NCBI RefSeq assembly: GCF_018500185.1 | Contig: NZ_JAHBGI010000002.1 | Coordinates: 434,001 to 498,000 of the forward strand | Direction: 5' to 3' | DNA: 64,000 nt | From: Litoribacter ruber | GTDB taxonomy: Bacteria; Bacteroidota; Bacteroidia; Cytophagales; Cyclobacteriaceae | Part shown: positions 8,209 to 16,200 of the stretch, in pieces | How the letters are laid out: the number at the start of each line of letters is the position of its first letter | Position numbering within the stretch: the stretch's first letter is position 1 | Position numbers and translations under genes: made by a program | The notes under the pieces: model-generated | Told to the model about the DNA's origin: nothing | The model's database searches: none | The model's input: the letters and a program-made list of their open reading frames with translations, nothing else

Positions 8209-9045
8209 GTTTGTAAAGTTTAGCCACGGAGGCGCGAAGGCGCAAAGAAATAATTTAGTAACAATACTGAGCAGGAGGTCGCAGAGCCTGTGCCGCTTTT
8301 TTGCGGCATTCGAATCCTGCCACCCCGACATAGAAGTCCGCTCTTTTGAGCGGGCTTTTTTGGTTTAAATCAGGAAGGTTTCTCCCTACGGCGCTAAGAG
8401 GGGCGCAGAGAACGCAACGTTTTTTATTTGGTCAAAATCCCCAAGCCTTTGTGAAACCTGCCCGTCTGGAAACTTTTCTCTGACTATTGGTTGAAGGGAT
8501 TAACGTCCCGAAGGGAATAGCTGCGCTATTTCCCTCCAGGTCTGATTAAGGGATTAAAAGCCGGAAGAACCTTACGTTAATCCATTAATCCTCGGATGGA
8601 GAAACCATTCGAAGTTCAACCTATCAACCCTATTGGGGTGTAGCGTAGCCCGGTCACCGCGTCCCGAGCCAAAGGATCGGGAAGGTCGCAGAGCCTGTGC
8701 CGCCTTTTTGCGGCATTCGAATCCTGCCACCCCGACATTAAGCCTGCTCGTGTGAGCGGGCTTTTTTTGTTTGTACAGTTTAGCAACGGAGGCGCGAAGG
8801 CGCAAAGAAATAATTTAGTAACAATACTGAGCAGGAGGTCGCAGAGCCTGTGCCGCCTTTTTGCGGCATTCGAATCCTGCCACCCCGACATTAAGCCTGC
8901 TCTTTTGAGCGGGCTTTTTTTGATTGTAAAGTTTAGCCACGGAGGCGCGAAGGCGCAAAGAAATAATTTAGTAACAATACTGAGCAGGAGGTCGCTGAGC
9001 CTGTGCCGCTTGTTCTGCGGCATTCGAATCCTGCCACCCCGACCA
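8209..9045 (+). repeat. Array of altered tRNA-Pro 3'-half repeats
   Basis: Four copies of the tRNA-Pro 3' end (ending near 8329, 8735, 8890 and 9043) follow the intact gene. Each carries a roughly 23-nt insertion in the T-arm: after GTCGCAG comes a hairpin built on GTGCCGC...GCGGCA, and the T-loop then resumes with TTCGAATCCTGCCACCCCG. Three of the four are preceded by the same leader (GGAGGCGCGAAGGCGCAAAG ... ACTGAGCAGGAGGTCG); the last two leaders are 153 bp apart. The copy ending at 8735 instead has a tRNA-like 5' half. The stretch 8370-8633 holds only unrelated repeat-like sequence. No protein-coding gene is supported. Confidence 0.8.
8634..8735 (+). pseudogene. Pseudo-tRNA-Pro with hairpin-replaced anticodon arm and T-arm insertion
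   Basis: The 5' acceptor strand and D-arm of tRNA-Pro are kept (GGGGTGTAGCGTAGCCCGGTC, with a one-base change soon after). The anticodon arm is replaced by TCCCGA-GCCAAAGGA-TCGGGA, and the T-stem is interrupted by the GTGCCGC...GCGGCA hairpin. The 3' acceptor strand CACCCCG is intact. No proline anticodon remains. Confidence 0.75.
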
Positions 9046-9297
9046 AACATTGTAAAACAATAAGTTGCAAAGTTTTTTTTTTCCAGATTGCTTCCTGATT
9101 TCCTGAATTACATCACTGATTTTTCCCATATAAATAAGCAGAAAAAATCGGGTGCAAAACCACTTAGTCACATATCAGTCACACACTTGTTTCAGGAATC
9201 GGTTTAGATTTTTTAGAAGCCCTACTCTACCCACAGATAGGAACCATCAGCCACACCAGATAAGAGTTCAATCCTTATTTTTTTTCAATAAATTCAA

Positions 9298-9708
9298 ATG
9301 AAATACCTACTGCTCTTCCAGCTTTTGGCAGGCTGCAGCACCAAGCCCCATATCACTTATAAATCCTTTGATTTAAGGGATTCTACAGAAGTACTGACAC
9401 AAATCCCTTCCAGAACCTTAGAGAAGCTTATACGGGCTGAAAACAGGTCAATCAGAACGGGAATCAGACAGGAAAACAGAACCATCAAAACCAGCATAAA
9501 GCAATCTGAAAGAACTGTAAGAGCTAACAGAACAGCCAGAAGCATCCACCGGAAAAAAGAGGAAACAAAAGCTGAAGCTTTAGCAAAGAAAGTAACAGCT
9601 ATACCCAATACGCTTAAATGGGCTTCACTCCTATTAGCTTTACCCTACTTTTTAAATTCAGAACCAACTTTTTTAAACTACTATCCAAATGAATCAGGAA
9701 ATCTATGA
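9298..9708 (+). CDS. Small phage-type lipoprotein with C-terminal membrane segment (possible spanin)
   Basis: The 136-aa product starts with a short hydrophobic leader ending in the lipobox LLAGC (Cys13). A long charged helical middle shows a repeating pattern of about seven residues (SIRTGIRQENRTIKTSIKQ and following, about 51-88). Near the C-terminus is a hydrophobic segment (WASLLLALPYFL, about 110-121). An N-terminal lipid anchor plus C-terminal membrane segment in about 130 residues is the layout of unimolecular phage spanins, which fuse the two membranes during lysis. The function is inferred from layout only. Its last codons overlap the original start of the next gene. Confidence 0.5.
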   Translation: MKYLLLFQLLAGCSTKPHITYKSFDLRDSTEVLTQIPSRTLEKLIRAENRSIRTGIRQENRTIKTSIKQSERTVRANRTARSIHRKKEETKAEALAKKVTAIPNTLKWASLLLALPYFLNSEPTFLNYYPNESGNL

Positions 9709-10186
9709 TTAAGTATTAACCACAGCAAAGAAGATTAAGAACCCCTGCCAATATGAAGACGTGGTGCAGGACACCATGTTAGCCATACTGGAAAAGGGAT
9801 TGCAGGACAATCAACTTACCCAAGAGCTTCAGAATTACATAGCTGGAATAATCTACAACACCAACACCAGCATTTTTAACCAAGAAATCAAATATGCTGA
9901 GCTAAGCCCTTCTGATTTCGACATTGAAGAAGAAGAAGATTACAGTGAAGAAGAAACCCAATCAGAAAGGCAGTTAAGGCAAATGTACGGCACCATTAAG
10001 CAATACATTTTCCAGAACTACTACAGCAAGGGTAAGAATGTGAAGCGGTGGAAAGTCTGGTATTTAAGGCTAAAGGGCTATAGGTATGATTACACCTTCC
10101 AGAAGCTAGGAATAACCTATTATACAGCAATTCAGTACAACTACCTATGTAACAATGAGTTAAATAACATTATCTCTTTAATTTAA
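9689..10186 (+). pseudogene. Sigma-factor-like phage gene with in-frame stop at codon 8
   Basis: From ATG 9689 the frame reads MNQEIYD, a TAA at 9710-9712, then VLTTAKKIKNPCQYEDVVQD and on to 10186. The block YEDVVQDTMLAILEKG resembles sigma-70 region 2, and the C-terminal part (GYRYDYTFQKLGITYYTAIQYN) resembles a region-4 helix-turn-helix. An acidic linker (EEEEDYSEEE) lies between. The sigma-like part continues upstream of the first usable start (GTG 9761), so an intact ancestor probably began at 9689 and lost codon 8 to a nonsense change. Alternatively a shorter product from GTG 9761 or 9764 is made (141 aa). The family assignment is tentative. Confidence 0.5.
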
Positions 10187-10262
10187 AATTTACATAAATA
10201 ACTAACTTCATTTAATTAATTTTAACTATTATTATGAATTGAGAACACTTTTAGAATAGCAG

Positions 10263-11204
10263 ATGATATATTACGGCATTGTCAATAGCATTAAGAAAAA
10301 CCATTGTGGGGTTTATGGCACCGATTCAAAAGAAGTCAAGTTGGATATAATCAAAAAGTATGGGTATTCGGGCCTTGTTTTATCCCCTCCTTATTTACTC
10401 CTATTTGAATTGGCGAAAACAGCTCTGTTTAAACCAAAACTTAAAATATATAAACTTTCCGAGCCCAAGGAATCGGAAAGGAACCAGATTATTTTTTCAA
10501 ATTCTTGGATAACAGACAGCTATGATATTACCCATTTAAAAGAAGTATTTCATGGACTTTTTGACGACAAGCTTTTAAAAGCTAATGCTTTTGCAAATAT
10601 CATGAAATCTGATGGAGGCTCGAAATTAATCATAATTGAAAGAGATAGCATTCCCCCACATCTAAAGCATTACGGAGGGGAAAGCGCAAGTTTTAGCACT
10701 GGAATTTATGGCACTCACCCCAAAAACAATGATATTCTTATTCCATTGAATAATTCTAGCGAATTAATCAAATCCATGATACTTGAAGAGACCATAAGCG
10801 CTTATGAAGCCTTAGGTGCAAAAAAAATAATAATTTCGGACATAACTTCAGTAGATGGAAAAGGTGGGGGAAACCACAAAGGCATAAAAGCAGAAGTTAA
10901 TGGGGAGTCAAAAAAGTCAGAATTACGAAAGAAAAAATTTGGAAAAGGTGTCTTTGACCCAGAAAGAGCGCTAAAAGATAAATTTTTCATTCATGACATT
11001 CCAGCAATTAGAACAACCTTAGAATCAAGAATCCATGGTAATCAAACGGAAGAATATTTTGAAGAATCCATTTCATTAAATGTGGGACTAGATGTAAGCG
11101 TCCTTAGCACCTTTGAAGGAAACTTAAATTTTAACTACAATAGAGTTTGGTCATTTGATGTCGAATTTTATGATAAAACTGAAATGTTATCCCACACAAG
11201 TTAA
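10263..11204 (+). CDS. Unknown protein of the mobile island
   Basis: A 313-aa soluble protein with no signal peptide or clear membrane segment, although residues 33-52 are fairly hydrophobic (YSGLVLSPPYLLLFELAKTA). I do not recognise the family. Visible features are a Gly/Lys-rich loop (SVDGKGGGNHKGIKAE, about 198-213) after a hydrophobic strand (KKIIISDI), a basic stretch (KKSELRKKKFGKG), and a C-terminus of alternating strand pattern (SLNVGLDVSVLSTFEGNLNF, then VWSFDVEFYDK). The composition is AT-rich. It has its own terminator at 11211, so it forms a single-gene unit. Confidence 0.65.
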   Translation: MIYYGIVNSIKKNHCGVYGTDSKEVKLDIIKKYGYSGLVLSPPYLLLFELAKTALFKPKLKIYKLSEPKESERNQIIFSNSWITDSYDITHLKEVFHGLFDDKLLKANAFANIMKSDGGSKLIIIERDSIPPHLKHYGGESASFSTGIYGTHPKNNDILIPLNNSSELIKSMILEETISAYEALGAKKIIISDITSVDGKGGGNHKGIKAEVNGESKKSELRKKKFGKGVFDPERALKDKFFIHDIPAIRTTLESRIHGNQTEEYFEESISLNVGLDVSVLSTFEGNLNFNYNRVWSFDVEFYDKTEMLSHTS

Positions 11205-11210
11205 CCACAA

Positions 11211-11236
11211 AACCCTACCTTCCAGTAGGGTTTTTC
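11211..11236 (+). terminator. Intrinsic terminator after the unknown island gene
   Basis: Perfect 8-bp stem AACCCTAC (11211-11218) with GTAGGGTT (11225-11232), loop CTTCCA, then T-rich sequence. Confidence 0.85.
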
Positions 11237-11343
11237 TTTGTCAAAAATAAATCACTTTTCCTTGACTGGTATTCAATAAAACATTATCATTTTGAGCCCA
11301 ATCACAGAAATCCACATCCGTCAACTTCCTTTAGAACCTGTTT

Positions 11344-11897
11344 ACTATATAAAGAGAAGCAAAGCATTTTTACCCTTCTGGAAGCGTCTAATATATAAAG
11401 GAAGGGAAAGCTTCACTGGCCTTTTATATATAAAGCATTGATTTTTAAATGGTTACTTAACCTTTATATAGTAAGTCACTGTAAATCAGTAAAGAAGCCA
11501 CCTATCCTTTATATAGTCAGGCTTTGCCCTCCCTTGAAAATATTACGTTTGTGGACGATTGACTTCCCATAAACGGTTAACCACTGACAATCAACCAATT
11601 CCAAGACCCCAAACCCTTCTTTCTTTCAATCCCTTATATATCAAACAGTTAACCATTCCACCTGTCACTACCTACAACTCATCCAGAAACACTACTTATC
11701 CTTTACATGTAACAATCCACCAGAAGCTAAACAAGAGCCACTGTAGGCTTTAACAGGACTAAAGCAGGGGTTACAGCCTATAGGCCATTGAAGCTGACAA
11801 AGGCTCTAATTTGGTGTTAGTGCTGTAGCTCCACAATCTTTACATAGTAGAAGCTTACTGAAGCCTGTACACATTCCTTCTATCCTTTACATATGAC
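11344..11897. repeat. Nine-copy ATCCTTTATATAGT-type motif array in non-coding DNA
   Basis: The 820-bp gap between the unknown gene and the nuclease contains about nine copies of a 12-15 bp motif. Forward copies are at 11461, 11506, 11631, 11698, 11836 and 11882, inverted copies at about 11344 and 11390, and a self-complementary form at 11421. The left copies read CTTTATATA; the later right copies read CTTTACAT. Spacing is irregular (about 30-140 bp). No coding region is credible here. Iteron-like origin or regulator-binding region are both possible. Confidence 0.55.
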
Positions 11898-12055
11898 ACT
11901 GCTTCTGAAGCGATATAAGAGGTGTTGTAGGGTTTAACAGAATGGAAGGTAACACTTACACTGGTTGAAGGAAGATAGCTTGATATGGGGGTTTATTGGC
12001 TTTAGTTTGAATTTTACAAAAGATTTAATAGATTCAAACACACAAAGAATAAACT

Positions 12056-13405
12056 ATGGAAGACCTAATTAGAAAGTCATACGATAATGTTTATGGGTTT
12101 GATTTAAGGAAATATCATAATGATTTATACTCTACAAAAAATGGGGTTACTCCTGCAAATCTGGATTTATCATTATTAAGTAGGGAAAGAAAGATTAAAG
12201 ATGAAACCAACTTAGAATATGAATTTATTCTTTATGATGGAAAAAACTATATAACCAATGGAATTAATTGTTTTCCATGTTCACCTGTAAGCACTCTGCC
12301 GAATGGAAATAAATTTGTTGAAGTAATGATAATCCCTAATGGCCATGAAATTGTTATTGAAAACAATATTAATGAATCATCTGTAGTTCCATCATCTTTG
12401 CAATTCAACTTAATTCGAGAAATAAAGTCTATTGATTTATTAAAATATTTTATTTACAAATATAGAAAAACTTTTATAAAAAATAACTGGTTTAAATCAA
12501 ACGAGTTAGTAATACTGGCAAAGTCTACATATAAAAGCATTAATTTAAAAAGTCTTTTTATTTATTTAAAAGAAGAAGGGTTGTTGAACCCTTTAGAGCT
12601 AGTTATTGGAAGCCTATATTACAACATACCAATTAATCAGTATGACCTTTATGAATCGTTAATAAATAAAAATGACATTTCATATGGAATACATTACTTG
12701 ACAACCCCAAAGTATAAGCCGCAAATTGCTAAAAGCACAAAGAAGATTTTTAAGAAAAATGAGATAGTTGATTTTATTAAGTCTTTTTCCGAAGAAGATG
12801 TTTATGAGTTTTTTGAAATTGAATATGTTAGAAGAAAAATAAATGCTTCATTGCTAACAGAAAGACATTTAATGGTGATTTTTAATATTGGAGATATAGA
12901 TTATTTTTATAATAGTCCCGATATATCTATAGACCAATATAAACGGAAGCTGTTAAAAGAAATCAACCTTACCACTAAGCTAGTCGATTCCTTTTATGAA
13001 CTTGTAAGGCAGAATTTACTGAAGTTAGAAGAGTTAGTAAGGTTACAGCATGGGTACGATATAGTTGGAAGTTTGTATGCTGAAAGGTATTTATACCTAA
13101 ATCTAAAAAATGAGTTTCCCCAATTTGAAATAATATCCCAATATTCACCAGATTGGTTAGGTAGACAAAGGATTGATATATTTATTAAAGAGTTGAATTT
13201 AGCCATTGAATATAACGGCAAGCAACATTATGAAGCCATTGATTATTTTGGTGGCTTGGAGGGTTTAAAATTGAACCAAGAAAGAGATGATATAAAAAAG
13301 AATAAGTGTGTAGAAAACGGGGTAGAGCTGATAGAAATAAGGTATAATGAAGATTTAAACACTGCTTTAAAGAAACTTATTGACTTTATTAGGTTACAAG
13401 CTTAA
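12056..13405 (+). CDS. Protein with C-terminal PD-(D/E)XK-like nuclease domain
   Basis: The 449-aa protein has a C-terminal domain (about residues 345-449) with a nuclease-fold pattern: DWLGRQRIDIFI, then LNLAIEYNGKQHYEAIDYFG, then QERDDIKKNKCVENG and VELIEIRY. The Asp of RIDI, the Glu of AIEYNG and the following Q-H fit PD-(D/E)XK endonucleases of the Vsr-like/DUF559-like kind. The first 340 residues are unknown, Lys- and Asn-rich, and may recognise a target. The DNA is far more AT-rich than the chromosomal flanks. It converges on a membrane-protein gene with 3 bp between the stops. Phage or mobile-island cargo with a defence or homing role is an inference. Confidence 0.7.
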   Translation: MEDLIRKSYDNVYGFDLRKYHNDLYSTKNGVTPANLDLSLLSRERKIKDETNLEYEFILYDGKNYITNGINCFPCSPVSTLPNGNKFVEVMIIPNGHEIVIENNINESSVVPSSLQFNLIREIKSIDLLKYFIYKYRKTFIKNNWFKSNELVILAKSTYKSINLKSLFIYLKEEGLLNPLELVIGSLYYNIPINQYDLYESLINKNDISYGIHYLTTPKYKPQIAKSTKKIFKKNEIVDFIKSFSEEDVYEFFEIEYVRRKINASLLTERHLMVIFNIGDIDYFYNSPDISIDQYKRKLLKEINLTTKLVDSFYELVRQNLLKLEELVRLQHGYDIVGSLYAERYLYLNLKNEFPQFEIISQYSPDWLGRQRIDIFIKELNLAIEYNGKQHYEAIDYFGGLEGLKLNQERDDIKKNKCVENGVELIEIRYNEDLNTALKKLIDFIRLQA

Positions 13406-13408
13406 ATT

Positions 13409-15046
13409 CTACCTATTAAATTTTCTAAAAGAAGCCACAAACTGATAAATTAAATAACCAATTAATATATTATACAATAAATTGTAAATTTTCATTTCAG
13501 GATTAAAATGGTACTTGGTATAGTCTGAAAACCTATATATTGAATTGCTAAAAAGGTGTAATGGACTGGTTAATTGTATGAAGTTTTCCTTATAAAAATA
13601 ACAAAAATCATCGTAAGAATAACCACTATTCCAGAAGCAAACAAGTATAGCAAATGAAAATAATCCAAGTGCTCCTAGAAAACATAGAAAAGCTTTTAAT
13701 GGGTCAGTCCCATGATTATTGGATAATTTATTAGCATATAAAATAAACCAATTTAATGTATTTAATTTATTCCCATTATCTTTTAGTATCTCATTATATT
13801 CAAGCGCTTTAAATTTTTGAAATAGATAGTTGTTTTTTGCTTGTTCTGAGAATAACTTAAATTCTCTATAAGTACTTATAATTTCTGAATTATCGAAATC
13901 ATATTTTTCTTCAAATTTTAATACCCTCTCATTAAAATCAATTAAATTATGTATTTTCAATCCGCTAATAGTAGATTTTTCAAAATATATAGTTGAAGCC
14001 TTATCCAAAAATGAAGGGTTTATTTCTACTGAATCCATGGTTGAATTTATTAGGTTTATTTCTCTATTATTTATTAAATTGACATTATTTAATGAAACGT
14101 ATGAAAGAGTTCTAAAATTTCTAAAATTTATTGATGAAATTTCACAATTTGATATATTTATATTTTTTTCAATATTACCCTCAAAATAAATATTGGTTAT
14201 TTCAGCATTATTAAAATTAAGGTTGGAACTACTATTAATTGTTAAGTTACCTACATATAAATTTGATAGAATTTGTGAAACATTTCCTTTTCTAAAATCA
14301 CAATTTGAAAAATTGAGGAATTCTATTGAGTTTTCACCAGAAATATCTATATCAAAGACTTCACATTTTAATCTTTCTATCATTATAGAATAACACATAT
14401 TAAAATGCATATATGTTTCAATTGAATTAACATCGTTAATCATTATGCCATCATGTAGTACATCATCATCTTTATTTATATTTAAAAATGCTGTACCTCC
14501 TATATGTAAGGTTTTTAATGTTGCAATGTAGGATATTGTTATATTTTTAAATTTTAAATCCCATAGATTTATATTATAAATTTTTTTGCCATATAGACCG
14601 TAAATATTTAACTCAAACACATCTCCCTTACCAATATCAATAGATTGAACTTCACTAATAATTTCAAGTTTATCTATTTGCTTAAAATCATTTATTACAA
14701 TTTTGTTAAATTCACAATCTGTAATATCTAAATTATTTATATTTTCTTCAAATACGAATATAGTATCTTGTTTGTCGACCGAATAGCATTCTTTAAATTT
14801 AATACTCAATATTTTACTTTTAAATTTATTTGTTGTAGGAAGTCCACAGAATTTAAAAATTACATTTCTATTTTCAAAGTTCAATGAATTTATTCGCGAT
14901 TCATTAAATTCAAAACCTAATATTTCTATATCATATTTAGAGTCTAAATCTAATAATATTTTATCAATATTATAGAATTCTAATGTTGGTTTTATAATAC
15001 ATAAAAATTTGGAATCTTTAGTTTCAGTGAATGCTACAGTGCCCAT
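13409..15046 (-). CDS. Pentapeptide-like repeat protein with C-terminal membrane pore-like domain
   Basis: The 545-aa protein has no signal peptide. Residues from about 45 to 385 are Asn/Ile-rich short strands (such as LNFNNAEITNIYFEG and ISNCEISSINFRN) suggesting a right-handed beta-helix related to pentapeptide repeats. A helical linker (YREFKLFSEQAKNNYLFQKF) and the stretch LSNNHGTDPLKAF follow. Two membrane segments, FLCFLGALGLFSFAILVCF and LLYNILIGYLIYQFVASF, then bracket a loop of about 60 residues, a layout like a two-helix channel. The DNA is the most AT-rich in the window. It is convergent with the nuclease gene and divergent from the terminase gene. A membrane effector is an inference from layout. 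Confidence 0.6.
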   Translation of the reverse strand: MGTVAFTETKDSKFLCIIKPTLEFYNIDKILLDLDSKYDIEILGFEFNESRINSLNFENRNVIFKFCGLPTTNKFKSKILSIKFKECYSVDKQDTIFVFEENINNLDITDCEFNKIVINDFKQIDKLEIISEVQSIDIGKGDVFELNIYGLYGKKIYNINLWDLKFKNITISYIATLKTLHIGGTAFLNINKDDDVLHDGIMINDVNSIETYMHFNMCYSIMIERLKCEVFDIDISGENSIEFLNFSNCDFRKGNVSQILSNLYVGNLTINSSSNLNFNNAEITNIYFEGNIEKNINISNCEISSINFRNFRTLSYVSLNNVNLINNREINLINSTMDSVEINPSFLDKASTIYFEKSTISGLKIHNLIDFNERVLKFEEKYDFDNSEIISTYREFKLFSEQAKNNYLFQKFKALEYNEILKDNGNKLNTLNWFILYANKLSNNHGTDPLKAFLCFLGALGLFSFAILVCFWNSGYSYDDFCYFYKENFIQLTSPLHLFSNSIYRFSDYTKYHFNPEMKIYNLLYNILIGYLIYQFVASFRKFNR

Positions 15047-15105
15047 TGTTTATAACCTGTTATTTTTTTTGATATATAATTAATTATATTAAACTTAATT
15101 GAATT

Positions 15106-15600
15106 ATGTCAAATGCAGGAAGACCAAAATTAGCAAAAGAAATCAAAGAAGCTAGAGGCACATTAGAAAAATCAAGAGAATTGAAGAACCCAATGCAACC
15201 AGAGAAGGTGAAGAAGGAGGAGATGAAGGTTCCAGCCTTTTTAAACCAGTATGGGAAAGTCTTCTATCGGTTCTATTTTAATAAGCTTACCGAGCTAGGG
15301 GTGCTAACCGTGACAGACCTAGACACCCTAGGCTTAATGAGTGCAGAATATGGCAGGTACTTGGAATGCCAGTACCACATTCAAAAGAATGGAATGGTTA
15401 TTACTGGTACTAACAAGAATGGAAGCACCTATGAAATGGTTTCTCCTTACATATCCATAGCTAACAACTGCTATAAAAACTATTACAATATGATGTCTAG
15501 GTTTGGGGTAAGCCCTTCTGATAGGCAGAAGCTAAGCACCTTTACACCCACAGAAGAAGATAATGAAGTTTCCTTAGATGCTTTTTTGAATAACAATTAG
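15106..15600 (+). CDS. Phage terminase small subunit, P27 family (orphan)
   Basis: The 164-aa protein begins with the P27-family hallmark (GRPKLAKEIKEARGTLEKSR) and continues with the DNA-recognition and assembly helices, including PAFLNQYGKVFYRFYFNKLTELGVLTVTDLDTL in two blocks and the C-terminal FGVSPSDRQKL. TerS binds the phage packaging site and presents DNA to the large terminase. Normally terL follows directly. Here an intrinsic terminator follows after 24 bp and no terL, portal or capsid gene is present. Either a prophage has decayed, or a satellite uses its own TerS to redirect a helper's packaging. Confidence 0.85.
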   Translation: MSNAGRPKLAKEIKEARGTLEKSRELKNPMQPEKVKKEEMKVPAFLNQYGKVFYRFYFNKLTELGVLTVTDLDTLGLMSAEYGRYLECQYHIQKNGMVITGTNKNGSTYEMVSPYISIANNCYKNYYNMMSRFGVSPSDRQKLSTFTPTEEDNEVSLDAFLNNN

Positions 15601-15623
15601 ATTTTATCCATACCAGATTCTAT

Positions 15624-15654
15624 AGGGGTTGCTGAATAAGCACCCCTTTTTTTA
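15624..15654 (+). terminator. Terminator after terS
   Basis: Stem AGGGGTTGC with GCACCCCT (one bulge), loop TGAATAA, followed by seven T. Confidence 0.75.
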
Positions 15655-16200
15655 TTGACTGATTTCTAATTATTGGAAACTAAGTACCAATGACAGAGAA
15701 ATTTTTGGTTCGATTTGCATAATCTTTTATAATTTAAATTAACAATTTTGTAGCAACCTGAAGGTGGCGATTTCTCGGGTTCTCAAAAAAAACTGCCAAG
15801 TAACATTCACCAGACGGTATAAACCTGGGAGGTTGGCTCCCTCCCCAAAGCATCCGTCTAATTTCTCTTCACCACTATACCTCCTGGAGCTATCCCTGAG
15901 TTATGGGTTAGCCTTATCCACTGTGCACCCTCTCCGCTATCACTGGGGACCCTCTCCGCTCCCACTAGGGGTAAGGGCCTACAGGGTGCTGATTGGAAGC
16001 TGGGTAAGAGCTGACAGATTCCTGGCCTGGTTTGACTACCCCATCCCTCCGAATGTCCCAAGAATCGGCTGGTAGTTAAAGGGGGAGAAAAGGGGATTTA
16101 AAGAAGCCAGCCCTTTTGCCTTAAATGCTGTTCAAGGCAAAATTGCCCTTGAATAAACCTGAAGGATGTTTTCCCGTTATCCTTACAAAACAACAGCATA
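15655..16200. other. Gene-free stretch with an unusual C-rich block
   Basis: An AT-rich part (to about 15750) is followed abruptly by a C/T-rich block (about 15760-16080), unlike both the island and the flanking genes. It contains a 21-bp imperfect direct repeat with 22-bp spacing (CCCTCTCCGCT-ATC-ACTGGGG at 15928 and CCCTCTCCGCT-CCC-ACTAGGG at 15950). Open frames of about 100 and 67 codons exist on the two strands but look like neither a known family nor ordinary protein. It may mark the right edge of the island. No attachment site could be identified. Confidence 0.4.

Noticed and set aside
6705-9045. CRISPR array
   Set aside because: Repeats are 100-153 bp long, related to tRNA, with no unique spacers and no cas genes.
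8053-9171. Several open frames of 65-145 codons on the minus strand over the tRNA-Ser/tRNA-Pro region with repeated SGWQDSN and VAGFE phrases
   Set aside because: They are reverse readings of tRNA 3' ends and their repeats; this is a well-known source of false protein predictions.
11559-11753. 64-codon open frame within the motif array
   Set aside because: It spans the repeated CTTATATA/CTTTACAT motifs, has no initiation context and an unlikely protein composition.
13409-15046. Toxin of a toxin-antitoxin pair with the convergent nuclease gene
   Set aside because: Convergent orientation, large size and no small antitoxin-like gene; nothing supports such a pair.
15764-16075. 103-codon open frame after terS
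   Set aside because: GTG start, odd composition, internal direct repeat and no family character; an open frame by chance in C-rich DNA is more likely.
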